From contig JACQFP010000033.1 in assembly GCA_016200005.1 (NCBI GenBank), forward strand, positions 62,001 through 126,000: DNA of 64,000 nt, in the 5' to 3' direction. This document shows, piece by piece, positions 18,703 to 27,926 of the stretch (positions are counted from its first letter, which is position 1; each line of letters begins with the position of its first letter). The notes beneath the pieces are model-generated. The model was given only the letters and a program-made list of their open reading frames with translations. It ran no database searches and had not been told where the DNA came from. The position numbers were made by a program, and so were the translations under genes. Source of the stretch: Verrucomicrobiota bacterium (GTDB lineage: Bacteria > Verrucomicrobiota > Verrucomicrobiia > Limisphaerales > PALSA-1396).

Positions 18703-18724
18703 ACGTCGCAATATCCGATTGCGA
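18703..18724. repeat. Short degenerate repeat upstream of the orphan gene at 17558
   Basis: Copy of the sequence at 17398-17419 (20 of 22 identical). The whole 18539-18911 interval holds no gene I can support. Confidence 0.5.
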
Positions 18725-18911
18725 GCGTACAGTGGCCCGCGGCAGGCAATGACCCTTGAACTCGAGATAATGTTTTCCACTGCGTGAACAGCTCCTTGCC
18801 CGGCAGATACGGCAGATAATAGTCCGGCACGCCAGCTATGTTTTCCCTTGAACCACTCATTTCCTTCCGACACGCTGTGAGCAAACGCGGAAACAAGCTC
18901 CTCCAACTTCT

Positions 18912-19601
18912 ATGAAAAACATGAACCGCCGTCTTTTTCTCGGTGCTGCTGCGATGTCAGCGGCCACCCTCTCAACGTTGTCGAACGCCGCCGAGCCTGC
19001 GGCTGGATCAGTCAAAATCATCGGCCTGGTCGGCAGCCTGCGAAAGGGCAAGACCACCTTCAAGGCGATGGAACTCGCCCTCGAATCTGCCAGGACAGTC
19101 AGTCCGGCCATCACCACGGAACTCCTCGAGCTTTCCGGACTGAACCTCGACCCGTACATCGCCGTCGGCTCAAAGAGTTCCGACCGGCCGGATGATTTCC
19201 CCGTCGTGCGCGGGAAATTGGAGGCAGCGAACGTCCATGGCATTCTGATGTGCTCGCCGGTTTACATGGGGATCGTCTCGTCGCCGCTGAAACAGCTCTT
19301 CGAGCGAATGCTCGCCTTTCGTCAAGGCGGATTCCCGTTGCGCAACAAAGTGGGCGGCGCCATCGCCGTCGGGGCCGGGCGCAACACCGGGGTGGAGCTG
19401 ATCCTGCAACAACTGATCATGTTCATGCTTTCCCAAGGAATGATCCTCGTGGGCGATGGCAAACCGGGAGATCATTGGGGCGGCACCATTCAATCGCAGG
19501 GCGAGGAACTTTCGAAAGACGAAGGTAGTCTGAACACCGTCCGCGGCGTCGGCAAACGCGTTGCCGAGATCGCGTTGCGCATGGCAGCGTCAGCGAAATA
19601 G
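18912..19601 (+). CDS. Exported NADPH-dependent FMN reductase-like flavoprotein
   Basis: A 229-residue flavodoxin-fold protein with a short Tat-like signal (MNRRLFLGAAAMSAATLSTL, cleavage near SNAAEP). The core reads VKIIGLVGSLRKGKTTFKAMELAL (FMN phosphate loop S-x-R-x-G-x-T), then HGILMCSPVYMGIVSSPLKQLFERM, the SP-x-Y-x-G flavin loop with the usual 'SSPLKQLFER' helix. GGAIAVGAGRNTGVELILQQL and MILVGDGKPGDHWGGTI complete the fold. Cytoplasmic relatives reduce quinones, metals or iron-sulfur substrates; an exported version is less common. Electron donor and acceptor are unknown. No Shine-Dalgarno is obvious; ATG at 18921 is an alternative start. Confidence 0.82.
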   Translation: MKNMNRRLFLGAAAMSAATLSTLSNAAEPAAGSVKIIGLVGSLRKGKTTFKAMELALESARTVSPAITTELLELSGLNLDPYIAVGSKSSDRPDDFPVVRGKLEAANVHGILMCSPVYMGIVSSPLKQLFERMLAFRQGGFPLRNKVGGAIAVGAGRNTGVELILQQLIMFMLSQGMILVGDGKPGDHWGGTIQSQGEELSKDEGSLNTVRGVGKRVAEIALRMAASAK

Positions 19602-19766
19602 GAATCGACGAACTCCGCCAGGCCATGAGAATGATGCGCTTGGAAGCGCAGTGCTCATTTCCAAACCAAGTAATTACCTTCGTTCCGGTGTGAAACGCGC
19701 TGGCGTGGTTTCAGTCCAACAATCTCAAGTCGGCCCGCTTGCTTCACACCTTCGAGGCTGCATCTT

Positions 19767-20930
19767 ATGAAATCAGTTCTGCTCGTTCTCGGCGCCGGCC
19801 TCCTATTGTCCGTTCCGCATTCTCCGATCCTCGCCGCCGATGCGGCCGTTCCACTCGAGCCAATCCGCGGTGAAGTCATCATCAACCGCACTAACGCGGC
19901 GTGGGAGTCGCAGCAGGTGCAGGAGCCGTGCATACTGCCGAACCCGAAGGACCCGGCCCGCCTCGTGATGTTTTACTCCGGCGTGCCGGCAACGAACCGG
20001 AACTTGTGTTTCATCGGCAAGGCGTGGTCGCTCAAGTCCGACCCGTTCACGTGGCATCAGGACGAACACAACCCGGTGTTCAGTCCCGGGAAACAGGGTT
20101 GGGATTCCGGCAGCATCCGGCTCGACGCAGTCCTCTACCTCCCGGTGGAGAACGCCTACTACATTTATTATTCCGGCACGACGGCTTCAGTTCAGGATCG
20201 CATTGGCCTGGCGATCTGTCCGGCCGGGGCGGATGGATATTCCGGCATCACGCCCGCGGCCATCCGCCGCGTCGGCGCGCAGCCGGTGCTCGCGCCCGAG
20301 CCAGCCGCGCCGTATTTCGAGCAAATGGCTTCGCAGGCGGCGGTGTTGCGCGAGTGGGACGCGAAGGAGCGGCGATGGGACTGGTTCCTGTATTACTCCT
20401 ATCGCGGCAAGGACGGCACGCTGCCCGGACTGCGGCTGGCGACTTCGCGCGACGGAAAAATCTGGACGCGCCACTTCAACGAGAAAGATCCGCGCGGCAT
20501 GGGCCAGATTTTTCCGTCCACGCCGGGCGCGTATTACGAGTGGCATCAGGTTTTCAAAATCGGCGGCACCTATTTGCTCTCCATCGAAGTCGGCATCTCG
20601 GCGGGCAAACGCTGGCGGCCCGTCATTGCGGTGAGCAAAGACCCCGCCACCGGCTGGGCGCAGACCGACGTGGACGCGGTGCTTCAGACGAAATGGACGG
20701 GCCTGTACCGCGACGACACGATCTACCACGTCGCCACGCCCGCGCTGTATCAGATCGCGGGCAAATGGTATCTCTACGCTCAAGCCTGTCCGCTGCCCGA
20801 CAACGGCAACTACATTGACGGCCACTGGGACCTCTGGTGTTTCGCCTGCGACCGGCTGATCCCGACGCTGCCCGGCTATGAAAGCATTTACATCCCCGGC
20901 CAGCCAGCGTATGCGGGAGCCGCCCCTTGA
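19767..20930 (+). CDS. Exported five-bladed beta-propeller glycosidase-like protein (GH43/GH32 superfamily)
   Basis: A 387-residue protein with a clear signal peptide (MKSVLLVLGAGLLLSVPHSP, cleavage near ILAADA). Successive blades are visible: QVQEPCILPNPKDPARLVMFYSG, WDSGSIRLDAVLYLPVENAYYIYYSG, RWDWFLYYSYRGKDGTLPGLRLATSRDGKIW, YEWHQVFKIGGTYLLSIEV and IAGKWYLYAQACPL. The xYYIYYSG and RLATSRDGKxW patterns are typical of GH43/GH32/GH117-like propellers. Glu in VQEPC and Asp in SIRLDAV are candidate catalytic residues. I cannot name the family exactly. It lies upstream of the GH36 gene on the same strand, 70 bases apart, suggesting joint use on a galactose- or arabinose-containing glycan. Confidence 0.7.
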   Translation: MKSVLLVLGAGLLLSVPHSPILAADAAVPLEPIRGEVIINRTNAAWESQQVQEPCILPNPKDPARLVMFYSGVPATNRNLCFIGKAWSLKSDPFTWHQDEHNPVFSPGKQGWDSGSIRLDAVLYLPVENAYYIYYSGTTASVQDRIGLAICPAGADGYSGITPAAIRRVGAQPVLAPEPAAPYFEQMASQAAVLREWDAKERRWDWFLYYSYRGKDGTLPGLRLATSRDGKIWTRHFNEKDPRGMGQIFPSTPGAYYEWHQVFKIGGTYLLSIEVGISAGKRWRPVIAVSKDPATGWAQTDVDAVLQTKWTGLYRDDTIYHVATPALYQIAGKWYLYAQACPLPDNGNYIDGHWDLWCFACDRLIPTLPGYESIYIPGQPAYAGAAP

Positions 20931-21000
20931 GGGCGAGATCTATGGAGGACCCTTGCCGTTCTGCCCTTGAATGGCCTCTCCGTTCGGGTAGCGTCTCCAC

Positions 21001-23556
21001 GTGCTCGAGGATAATCGCTCTATTGGACAATTGGTTACGACCTGGGGAGTGGTGACGCGACTGATCGCGGTGGCGATGCTGGTCCAACTGGGTTGGGCGG
21101 CAGAAATCCCCGCAGTGGCCGTGAACTCCGCCGAAATGCGGGAACTGCACCGCTGGACGGCAGCGAAGTTTGACGACGAGAAGCAAGCAGCCCCACCCAG
21201 ATGGGGACTGGCCGTCCTGACCAACTTCGATGAGTTGTGCCTGAACACGCGAATGGGTCGGCCGCTCACGATCGGCAACACGGAGTACGCGCGTGGAGTA
21301 TTCTGCCACGCGACCAGCAAGGTGGCCGTGCGGTTGCCAGCTCCGGGCAAGGCTTTCTCGGCTTTCGTTGGCGTGGACAGCAACTCTCAGACGCGCGGTG
21401 GGCGCGGTAGCATCGTCTTCTCGGTGACGGTCGCGGGGAAGGAGGCGTTCCGTTCGAAGGTCATGCGCGAGGGGTTGCCAGCCGAGCGAGTCAACCTCGA
21501 CCTCAGTGGCGCGACGGAATTCTTGCTCGAAGTCGGTGACGACGGCGACGGCATCACCTGTGACCAGGCGGACTGGGCGGATGCGAAGATCGCGTTGGCC
21601 GACGGTCGCATTCTGTGGCTGGGTGATCTGCCGATCATTGAGGGGCAGGTGCAAACACCGCTACCCACGGATCTGCCTTTCTCTTTCAGCTACGATGGCC
21701 AGTCCTCGGCCGCACTTCTCAAAGACTGGCCGCTGGATCGTCAGGTTAAAAAGCTCGACGCTCAACGGACACAGCGAACCTGGACCTGGACCGACCCCAA
21801 GACCAAGTTGGCGCTCCGCTGGGCTGCGATTGAGTACCTCGATTTCCCGACAGTCGAATGGACGCTTTATTTCAAGAACGGTGGTGCGACGGACACGCCC
21901 ATCATCGCGGACGTTCAAGCCTTGGACGCTCGTTTCGAGCGGAAGAAGGACGAGGTCTATGCGCGATTCGCCGCGCCCGATGAGTTTGTCTTGAATCATC
22001 ACGTCGGGAGTCCGTGTGCAGCGAATGATTACCAACCGCTTCGGACCGCCTTGCCCCACAAGACGGCCAAGCGCATCGCCACGTCCGGCGGGCGCGGGTC
22101 GAACAGCGACTGGCCCTATTTCAACGTCGAGTGGCCGGGTGAAGGCGTCATCGCCGTGGTGGGTTGGCCCGGCCAGTGGGCGGCGAGCTTCACGCGTGAC
22201 GAGGCCAACGGGCTGCGGGTGCGTGCGGGACAGGAGCAGACTCACTTCAAACTGCTGCCCGGGGAGGAAGTGCGCACGCCGCTGGTCGTTCTGCAATTCT
22301 GGAAGGGCGACCGGATTCGCTCGCAGAACACTTTCCGCCGATGGATGCTCGCCCACAACGTGCCGAAGCCCGCCGGCAAACCGATCCAGCCGATGCTCTT
22401 CGGCTGCAGTTCACACTTCACCGGCGAGATGGTGGATGCGAACGAGGCGAATCAGTTGCAGTTCATCAATCGCTACCTCGAGGAGCGGTTGAAAATTGAC
22501 TATTGGTGGATGGACGCCGGGTGGTACTTCTGCGACGGCAACTGGGGCAAGACAGGCACATGGGAAGTGGATACCAAGCGGTTCCCTCGAGGCCTCCGGG
22601 CGATCAGCGACCATGCGCATTCCAACGGCATCAAGACCATCGTCTGGTTCGAGCCAGAACGGGTTGCCCCCGGCACGTGGCTTTCCGAAAAACACCCCGA
22701 ATGGATCCTGGGCGGAAAGAGCGGTGGCCTGTTGAATCTCGGCAATCCCGAGGCTCGCCAATGGCTGACCGACCACGTTAGCAAGTTGATCACCGCCCAG
22801 GGCATTGATCTGTACCGCCAGGACTTCAACATGGACCCGCTCGATTTGTGGCGGAAGAACGATGCTCAGGATCGTCAGGGCATCACCGAGAATCACCACA
22901 TCACCGGCTACCTGGCTTATTGGGACGAGCTGCTGCGCCGGCATCCGGGGTTGCTGATTGACTCATGCGCGAGCGGCGGTCGCCGAAACGACTTGGAGAC
23001 GATGCGCCGCTCGGTGCCGCTATGGCGAACCGATTTCCGGCTCGATCCGGTCGGCACGCAATGTCACAGCTACGGGATTTCTTTCTGGCTTCCGCTGAGC
23101 GGGACCGGCACGGGAACTTACGCGGCCTACGATTTTCGCAGCAACATGACTCCGCTGTTGAACTGCATCTGGGACGTGCGCATCAAGGACGCCGACTACG
23201 ACTTGATGCGACGGCTGTGCGAACAGTTCCGTCAGGTGGCTGACAACTATCTCGGCGATTATTACCCGCTAACACCGTACAGCCTCGAGAACACGTCCTG
23301 GTTGGGCTGGCAATTCGACCGACCGGACCTCGGCACGGGCATGCTGCAAGTCTTCCGGCGCAGCGAGAGCATCTACAAGGCGGCGGACCTGCGACTCCAC
23401 GGCCTGGACCCCGAAGCGCGCTACCGCGTGAGAAACCTGGACTCACCGGAGGCCGACGTCATCACGGGCCGACAGTTGATGGACGGCGGTGTCCCCGTCG
23501 TGTTGAACGACCGCCCCAGCGCGGTGGTGATCCGCTATGAAAAGGTTGGCCAGTAG
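21001..23556 (+). CDS. Alpha-galactosidase: NPCBM domain fused to GH36
   Basis: An 851-residue exported enzyme. After a signal region (VVTRLIAVAMLVQLGWAAE) an NPCBM carbohydrate-binding domain covers about residues 45-210 (TIGNTEYARGVFCHATSKV, FSAFVGVDSNSQTRGGRGSI). A GH36/melibiase module follows: DYWWMDAGWYFCDGNWG, GIKTIVWFEPERVAPGTWL, GIDLYRQDFNMDPL with nucleophile Asp608, and LIDSCASGGRRNDLETMRRSVPLWRTDF with acid/base Asp678. The C-terminal beta domain ends GVPVVLNDRPSAVVIRYE. It should release terminal alpha-galactose. GTG 21001 gives the longest frame; GTG 21049 or ATG 21088 would give a more compact signal peptide. Confidence 0.92.
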   Translation: MLEDNRSIGQLVTTWGVVTRLIAVAMLVQLGWAAEIPAVAVNSAEMRELHRWTAAKFDDEKQAAPPRWGLAVLTNFDELCLNTRMGRPLTIGNTEYARGVFCHATSKVAVRLPAPGKAFSAFVGVDSNSQTRGGRGSIVFSVTVAGKEAFRSKVMREGLPAERVNLDLSGATEFLLEVGDDGDGITCDQADWADAKIALADGRILWLGDLPIIEGQVQTPLPTDLPFSFSYDGQSSAALLKDWPLDRQVKKLDAQRTQRTWTWTDPKTKLALRWAAIEYLDFPTVEWTLYFKNGGATDTPIIADVQALDARFERKKDEVYARFAAPDEFVLNHHVGSPCAANDYQPLRTALPHKTAKRIATSGGRGSNSDWPYFNVEWPGEGVIAVVGWPGQWAASFTRDEANGLRVRAGQEQTHFKLLPGEEVRTPLVVLQFWKGDRIRSQNTFRRWMLAHNVPKPAGKPIQPMLFGCSSHFTGEMVDANEANQLQFINRYLEERLKIDYWWMDAGWYFCDGNWGKTGTWEVDTKRFPRGLRAISDHAHSNGIKTIVWFEPERVAPGTWLSEKHPEWILGGKSGGLLNLGNPEARQWLTDHVSKLITAQGIDLYRQDFNMDPLDLWRKNDAQDRQGITENHHITGYLAYWDELLRRHPGLLIDSCASGGRRNDLETMRRSVPLWRTDFRLDPVGTQCHSYGISFWLPLSGTGTGTYAAYDFRSNMTPLLNCIWDVRIKDADYDLMRRLCEQFRQVADNYLGDYYPLTPYSLENTSWLGWQFDRPDLGTGMLQVFRRSESIYKAADLRLHGLDPEARYRVRNLDSPEADVITGRQLMDGGVPVVLNDRPSAVVIRYEKVGQ

Positions 23557-23716
23557 GAGAAGAGGGGCTTGGGTGATGTCATAACGTCAGACCGAAGACC
23601 GAAAACCGGCTGACGATTTCCTGTGGCGGCCGTCGATTCTCGTTTCAAAGACAGGGTTGACTCCAACCTGCCAGGGAGCAGACTGCGGATTGGCGTCCGG
23701 TCCTGGAGCAACCCAG

Positions 23717-24436
23717 ATGAACTCCACCGCGGCCATTTTCGCCACCACCCACTGGAGTGTGGTGCTGGCGGCAGGCCAATGCACCGATGCGCAAGCGTCG
23801 GAAGCCTTGGAGCAGTTGTGCCGCACCTATTGGCATCCGCTCTACGCCTTCGTCCGGCGGCGCGGCTTTGACCTGGAGGAAGCCCAGGATCTCACCCAGG
23901 AGTTTTTTTTCCGTTTGCTGCAAAAGAACCGGCTTTCCTTCGCCGATCCACGCCGCGGGCGATTCCGCTCTTTCCTGTTGAGTTCCATCAACCACTTTCT
24001 GGCCAACGAATGGGACCGGGCGCACGCCGTGAAGCGAGGCGGTCGCGTGACTTTCCTGCCGCTGGGGGACGATTCCGTCGAACAACGATGTATGGAGGGG
24101 GGATTGTCACAATCTTCGCCGGAACAAGTCTATGAACATTGTTGGGCGCTCGCCCTGTTGGAAAAAGTGCTCGGGCGTTTGCGCGCGGAAGCGGTGGCCG
24201 CCGGGCGAGCAAAGCAGTTCGACGAACTGAAGGTCTTTTTGACCGGAGAGCAAGACTCAGGCTACGCGGAGCTGGCGCGGAAGCTGGACACAACTGAAGG
24301 GGCTTTGAAAATGGCGGTGAAAAGGTTGCGCACCCGCTATGGCCAACTGCTGCGGGAAGAGATTGCGCATACCGTTGCTGATCCCAAGGAAGCCGAGGAC
24401 GAGTTGCGTCACCTGTGCGCAGTTCTGAGTGGGTGA
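23717..24436 (+). CDS. ECF-type RNA polymerase sigma factor, kinase-associated group
   Basis: A 239-residue sigma-70 family protein. Region 2 is AFVRRRGFDLEEAQDLTQEFFFRLLQKNRLSFADPRRGRFRSFLLSSINHFLANEWDRA; region 4 is KQFDELKVFLTGEQDSGYAELARKLDTTEGALKMAVKRLRTRYGQLLREEI. The THWSVVLAAG opening, the PRRGRFRSFLL segment and the E-E-I-A-x-T-V tail are the hallmarks of the sigma factors that Planctomycetes and Verrucomicrobia encode next to Ser/Thr kinases. The ATG at 23717 is chosen because THWSVV follows at once. The kinase gene lies about 250 bases downstream, and a recurrent element starts three bases after the stop. No anti-sigma gene is adjacent, so the kinase may be the regulator (inference). 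Confidence 0.9.
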   Translation: MNSTAAIFATTHWSVVLAAGQCTDAQASEALEQLCRTYWHPLYAFVRRRGFDLEEAQDLTQEFFFRLLQKNRLSFADPRRGRFRSFLLSSINHFLANEWDRAHAVKRGGRVTFLPLGDDSVEQRCMEGGLSQSSPEQVYEHCWALALLEKVLGRLRAEAVAAGRAKQFDELKVFLTGEQDSGYAELARKLDTTEGALKMAVKRLRTRYGQLLREEIAHTVADPKEAEDELRHLCAVLSG

Positions 24437-24439
24437 AGC

Positions 24440-24470
24440 GTTACTTGTCGTCCCGGTTTGCTTTAGTAAC
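24440..24470 (+). promoter_or_regulatory. Recurrent element, copy 1, behind the ECF sigma gene
   Basis: GTTACTT, then 12 bases, then TGCTTTAGTAAC. The same halves with 11 bases between them occur at 29320-29349, upstream of the gene at 29444. GTTACT and AGTAAC are inverted repeats. Position upstream of the kinase operon suggests a promoter or operator. Confidence 0.55.
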
Positions 24471-24550
24471 GGTCGTGAGGGTCGTGTCAGGCCGCACCGC
24501 CGGGCCGAAGTGATTTGCGCTTTGAACCGCTGAACCGGACGGTCGGCGAC

Positions 24551-24665
24551 GTAGCGCAGACTGGAGTCTGCTGTGTCGCGGATTGGCAATCCGCGGACGC
24601 CGCCAGCGTGGGGACGGCCCGCCGACTGCCAGTCGGCGAAACAGCAGGTTGCCAACCTGCGCTAC
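24551..24665. repeat. Dispersed palindrome cluster (GTAGCGCAGA type), copy 1
   Basis: The ends GTAGCGCAG and CTGCGCTAC are inverted repeats. Inside are smaller palindromes such as CAGACTGGAGTCTG, CGCGGATTGGCAATCCGCG and CGCCGACTGCCAGTCGGCG. The related copy lies at 56656-56771. It ends 25 bases before the kinase start. Confidence 0.8.
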
Positions 24666-24689
24666 GGAGCGGAGTGACGGTCGGATCGC

Positions 24690-27600
24690 ATGATGAACAT
24701 GAACGCCACGCGTATTTGCAGCCGATGCAAAAGCGAGCTGCCCAGCCATGCGCCGGAGGGCCTCTGCCCCAGGTGCCTGCTGAAGGCTGGCGCGGCCGAG
24801 TGGGGCTTGGCGTTCGGCGGAGGCGGAGAACCGGGGGCCGGCTTCGGCGGACAGAGGTTTGGGAATTTCGAACTGTTGGAGAAGATCGGGGAAGGCGGAA
24901 TGGGGGTGGTTTACCGGGCGCGCCAAGTCAACCTGGACCGTATTGTGGCAGTGAAACTCCTGCCGTCGGGCCCGTTGAGCCGCGAGGACGCGGTCGGGCG
25001 GTTCCGGGCTGAAGCAAACGCGGTTGCCGCTTTGCAGCATCCGCATATTGTCGCCCTTCACGAGGTGGGGGAACACGAAGGTCGCCCCTATTTCTCGATG
25101 GACCTGATCGAGGGGCAGACGCTCGCTGAACTGGCACGCGATGCCCCGCTCCCGGCTCGACGCGCCGCCGGCTACCTGAAACCGGTGGCCGAAGCCATCC
25201 AATACGCCCACGACCACAACATCGTTCATCGCGACCTCAAGCCCTCGAACATCATTGTGGATGAACTGGACCAACCCCACATCACCGACTTTGGTCTGGC
25301 CAAACGCCTGACTTTGGACTCGTCACTCGCCACTGGTCACTCGTCACTCACCCTGACCGGCCAGGTGCTGGGGTCGCCCAGTTTCATTTCGCCCGAGCAG
25401 GCCGGGGGCCGCTCGCGCGACGTTGGTCCCGCCAGTGACATCTATTCTCTTGGCGCCCTGCTGTATCACCTGCTCACCCGGCAGCCGCCGTTCCAGGCGG
25501 ATACGCTCACCACGCTGTTGAAGCAGGTGGTTGAAGTCGAGCCGCTCATGCCGCGCTTGCTGAATCCCAGCATCCCGGAAGAATTGGAAACAATTTGTCT
25601 GAAGTGCCTCGAAAAAGAGCCCGGCCGTCGTTACCCGACCGCGCAGGCACTGGCGGACGACCTCGGCCGATTCCTGGCCGGCGAGCCGATCCTCGCCCGC
25701 CCGGTAAACTTGCTGGGCAAGACGTGGAAATGGTGCCGGCGCAGGCCGGCGTTCGCTAGCCTGGCGGCGGCCTTGGTTCTCACGTTTCTCCTGGGGGTGA
25801 CCGGAATCCTCTGGCAGTTGAAAAGAGCCAGAGCCGGCGAGATGCTGGCCTTGCGCCACGCGTATGCGGGGGACATGACCATTGCGCAACAAGCATTGAA
25901 GGAGGGGAGTCTGGGGCGCGCGATCGAGTTGCTGAACAAGTATCTGCCCGCGGGAAAAGCAGAAAGTAGAAAGCGGAAATCCGAAATGGATTTGCGCGGC
26001 TGGGAATGGCGATATTTGTGGGGCCTGTGCCGCGAGGATGCGCACTTCAAACTCACTCAGCATTCAAACGCTTTGGTCAATGTGGCTTTTTCACCCAACG
26101 GCAAGCTGCTGGCGGTGCGGCACAGGAGCGGCATCATTGATCTGTGGGATTGGACTGCGCGGCGGAAAACCGGCCAACTGTTCAACCAAGGTGCGAGGAA
26201 CGCGATGGCCTTTTCTCCACAGGGTGACTTCATTGTTTCAGGCGATAGCGATACCAACGGGAACCATTCGATCAACATTTGGGATGTTGCGAACCAACGA
26301 CTCGTTTCCTCGATTCCCCAGCCCCGTATGGTCACCGCGCTCGCCCTTTCCCCGGACGGCACTTTGCTGGCGGTGTATTACGCCGATCCCAAGTGTCGGA
26401 TTCTGCGCCTGCCCTCGGGCGACATTGTCAAGAACCTGCCAGCTTCAGAGTTTATAAACGGGGACACGCGCGTCCCGTTGTTCTCCCCGGACGGGGCCAC
26501 GCTCGTGCTTGGGGAGTGGGGCGGAACGATTCGACTAATGAACTGGCGAACCGGCCAGGAGCGGAAAATACCGCCTCCCTCTCCCGACAGCGAGTGCGTG
26601 ACGGCCCTGGCTTTTTCGCCCGACGGCCGGATTCTGGCTTCCGGCTACGGATATTCCGATGGCATTATTCGCCTTTGGGATGTCGCTTCCCTTGACCCTC
26701 TGGGCCGCCTGGAAGGTCATCGGGGCTGGGTTTCGAAACTGGTTTTTTCTCCCGATGGCCGGACGCTCTTCTCTGCCAGTGACGACGAAACGGTTCGGGC
26801 ATGGGCCATTCAACAGAAGCGCGAGACACGCCGCTTTCAAGGCCACACCTCGGGACTGCGAGGATTGGCTGCCTCTCCCGACGGCCGAACCCTGGTGAGT
26901 TGCGATTCAGATGGCTCGGTACGGGTTTGGGACGCATTTGGCAAACCGCGGCCACCGGCGCATCAGAAGCTGCCATTCCCTGTGGTGAATTGCGGCGTTC
27001 CCTTCACGGCGGACAGCCGCCGCCTTTTCACCGCTTCGCTCACGAACCCAGTCACCGTCTGGGATGTCGCCACCGCGTCTGAGGTCCAACGCATCTCCGC
27101 CCTGGGCACCAATAATTTCAGCCTGGCGCTCTCGCCAGATGAGCGCCTGCTGGTCATCGGGGGTTATGATGGAATGATTAAGGTTTGGGACCTCAAGAAC
27201 AAAAGACTGGTGAAGCAATTCCGACCGCATCAGATCCCCATCTATGGAGTCCTTTTCTTTGATCAAGGAAAGACGCTCGTGTCCTTTGCCATGCTCACGC
27301 ACCGTAAGGTGGAGGTGATACGTTGGGACGTGGCCTCGTGGCAGAGCGTTCCTTTTGGTCCGATTGATGTGGATTGGGCTTATGGTCTCGCCCAGTCTCC
27401 CGACCGGCGCCTGCTGGCCGTGAGCTACACTGGCAAGCCGCCGCTCAAATTGTGGGACTGGACCTCAGGCGAGTTGAAGAGGGTGCTGGTTTCAGACACC
27501 GGCGGATCGTTTGCACCCGTCTTCTCCACGAATGGTCGCCTCCTGGCCGCCCCGGTACGTGGCGAGGCGCGGGTCTGGGACGCGTCTTCCTGGCGCGAAG

Positions 27601-27926
27601 TGGCTACTTTGTCGGTTCACGCGAATAGCGTCGTCTCAGTGGCATTCTCCCCCGACGGCAAACGGTTGGTGACCGGAGGATCTATCGGAGGACAACTGCA
27701 GCCGGCCCTCCAGGTTTGGGATTATGTCGGTCAACGAGAGCTGATCGGCCTGGACGCCGTCGGGAACTGGACTATGTGGACGCGTTTTTCTCCCGACGGG
27801 AATACGCTGGCGGCGCTGAGCTGGGACGGTGTCGCCGACCTCTGGCACGCACCCTCCTGGGAGGAAATCGAGGCGGCCGAAAAGGATGGCAACCATCAAC
27901 GTGATTCCGGGGCTGAAGTGAAATGA
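24690..27926 (+). CDS. Transmembrane Ser/Thr protein kinase with WD40 beta-propeller
   Basis: A 1078-residue receptor kinase. A zinc-ribbon-like CSRC..CPRC (residues 10-29) precedes the kinase domain (about 58-340). Kinase motifs are glycine loop GEGGMGVVY (68-76), Lys89 in [14 protein letters not shown] (180-187), DFG (200-202) and SPEQA (234-238), all intact, so it should be active. The activation segment carries an unusual low-complexity stretch, [12 protein letters not shown]. One membrane helix, [21 protein letters not shown] (about 355-375), leads to a non-cytoplasmic region with [14 protein letters not shown] and at least ten WD40-type blades ([12 protein letters not shown]...[54 protein letters not shown]). 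The stop overlaps the pseudopilin start by four bases (ATGA). Confidence 0.92.
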   Translation: MMNMNATRICSRCKSELPSHAPEGLCPRCLLKAGAAEWGLAFGGGGEPGAGFGGQRFGNFELLEKIGEGGMGVVYRARQVNLDRIVAVKLLPSGPLSREDAVGRFRAEANAVAALQHPHIVALHEVGEHEGRPYFSMDLIEGQTLAELARDAPLPARRAAGYLKPVAEAIQYAHDHNIVHRDLKPSNIIVDELDQPHITDFGLAKRLTLDSSLATGHSSLTLTGQVLGSPSFISPEQAGGRSRDVGPASDIYSLGALLYHLLTRQPPFQADTLTTLLKQVVEVEPLMPRLLNPSIPEELETICLKCLEKEPGRRYPTAQALADDLGRFLAGEPILARPVNLLGKTWKWCRRRPAFASLAAALVLTFLLGVTGILWQLKRARAGEMLALRHAYAGDMTIAQQALKEGSLGRAIELLNKYLPAGKAESRKRKSEMDLRGWEWRYLWGLCREDAHFKLTQHSNALVNVAFSPNGKLLAVRHRSGIIDLWDWTARRKTGQLFNQGARNAMAFSPQGDFIVSGDSDTNGNHSINIWDVANQRLVSSIPQPRMVTALALSPDGTLLAVYYADPKCRILRLPSGDIVKNLPASEFINGDTRVPLFSPDGATLVLGEWGGTIRLMNWRTGQERKIPPPSPDSECVTALAFSPDGRILASGYGYSDGIIRLWDVASLDPLGRLEGHRGWVSKLVFSPDGRTLFSASDDETVRAWAIQQKRETRRFQGHTSGLRGLAASPDGRTLVSCDSDGSVRVWDAFGKPRPPAHQKLPFPVVNCGVPFTADSRRLFTASLTNPVTVWDVATASEVQRISALGTNNFSLALSPDERLLVIGGYDGMIKVWDLKNKRLVKQFRPHQIPIYGVLFFDQGKTLVSFAMLTHRKVEVIRWDVASWQSVPFGPIDVDWAYGLAQSPDRRLLAVSYTGKPPLKLWDWTSGELKRVLVSDTGGSFAPVFSTNGRLLAAPVRGEARVWDASSWREVATLSVHANSVVSVAFSPDGKRLVTGGSIGGQLQPALQVWDYVGQRELIGLDAVGNWTMWTRFSPDGNTLAALSWDGVADLWHAPSWEEIEAAEKDGNHQRDSGAEVK

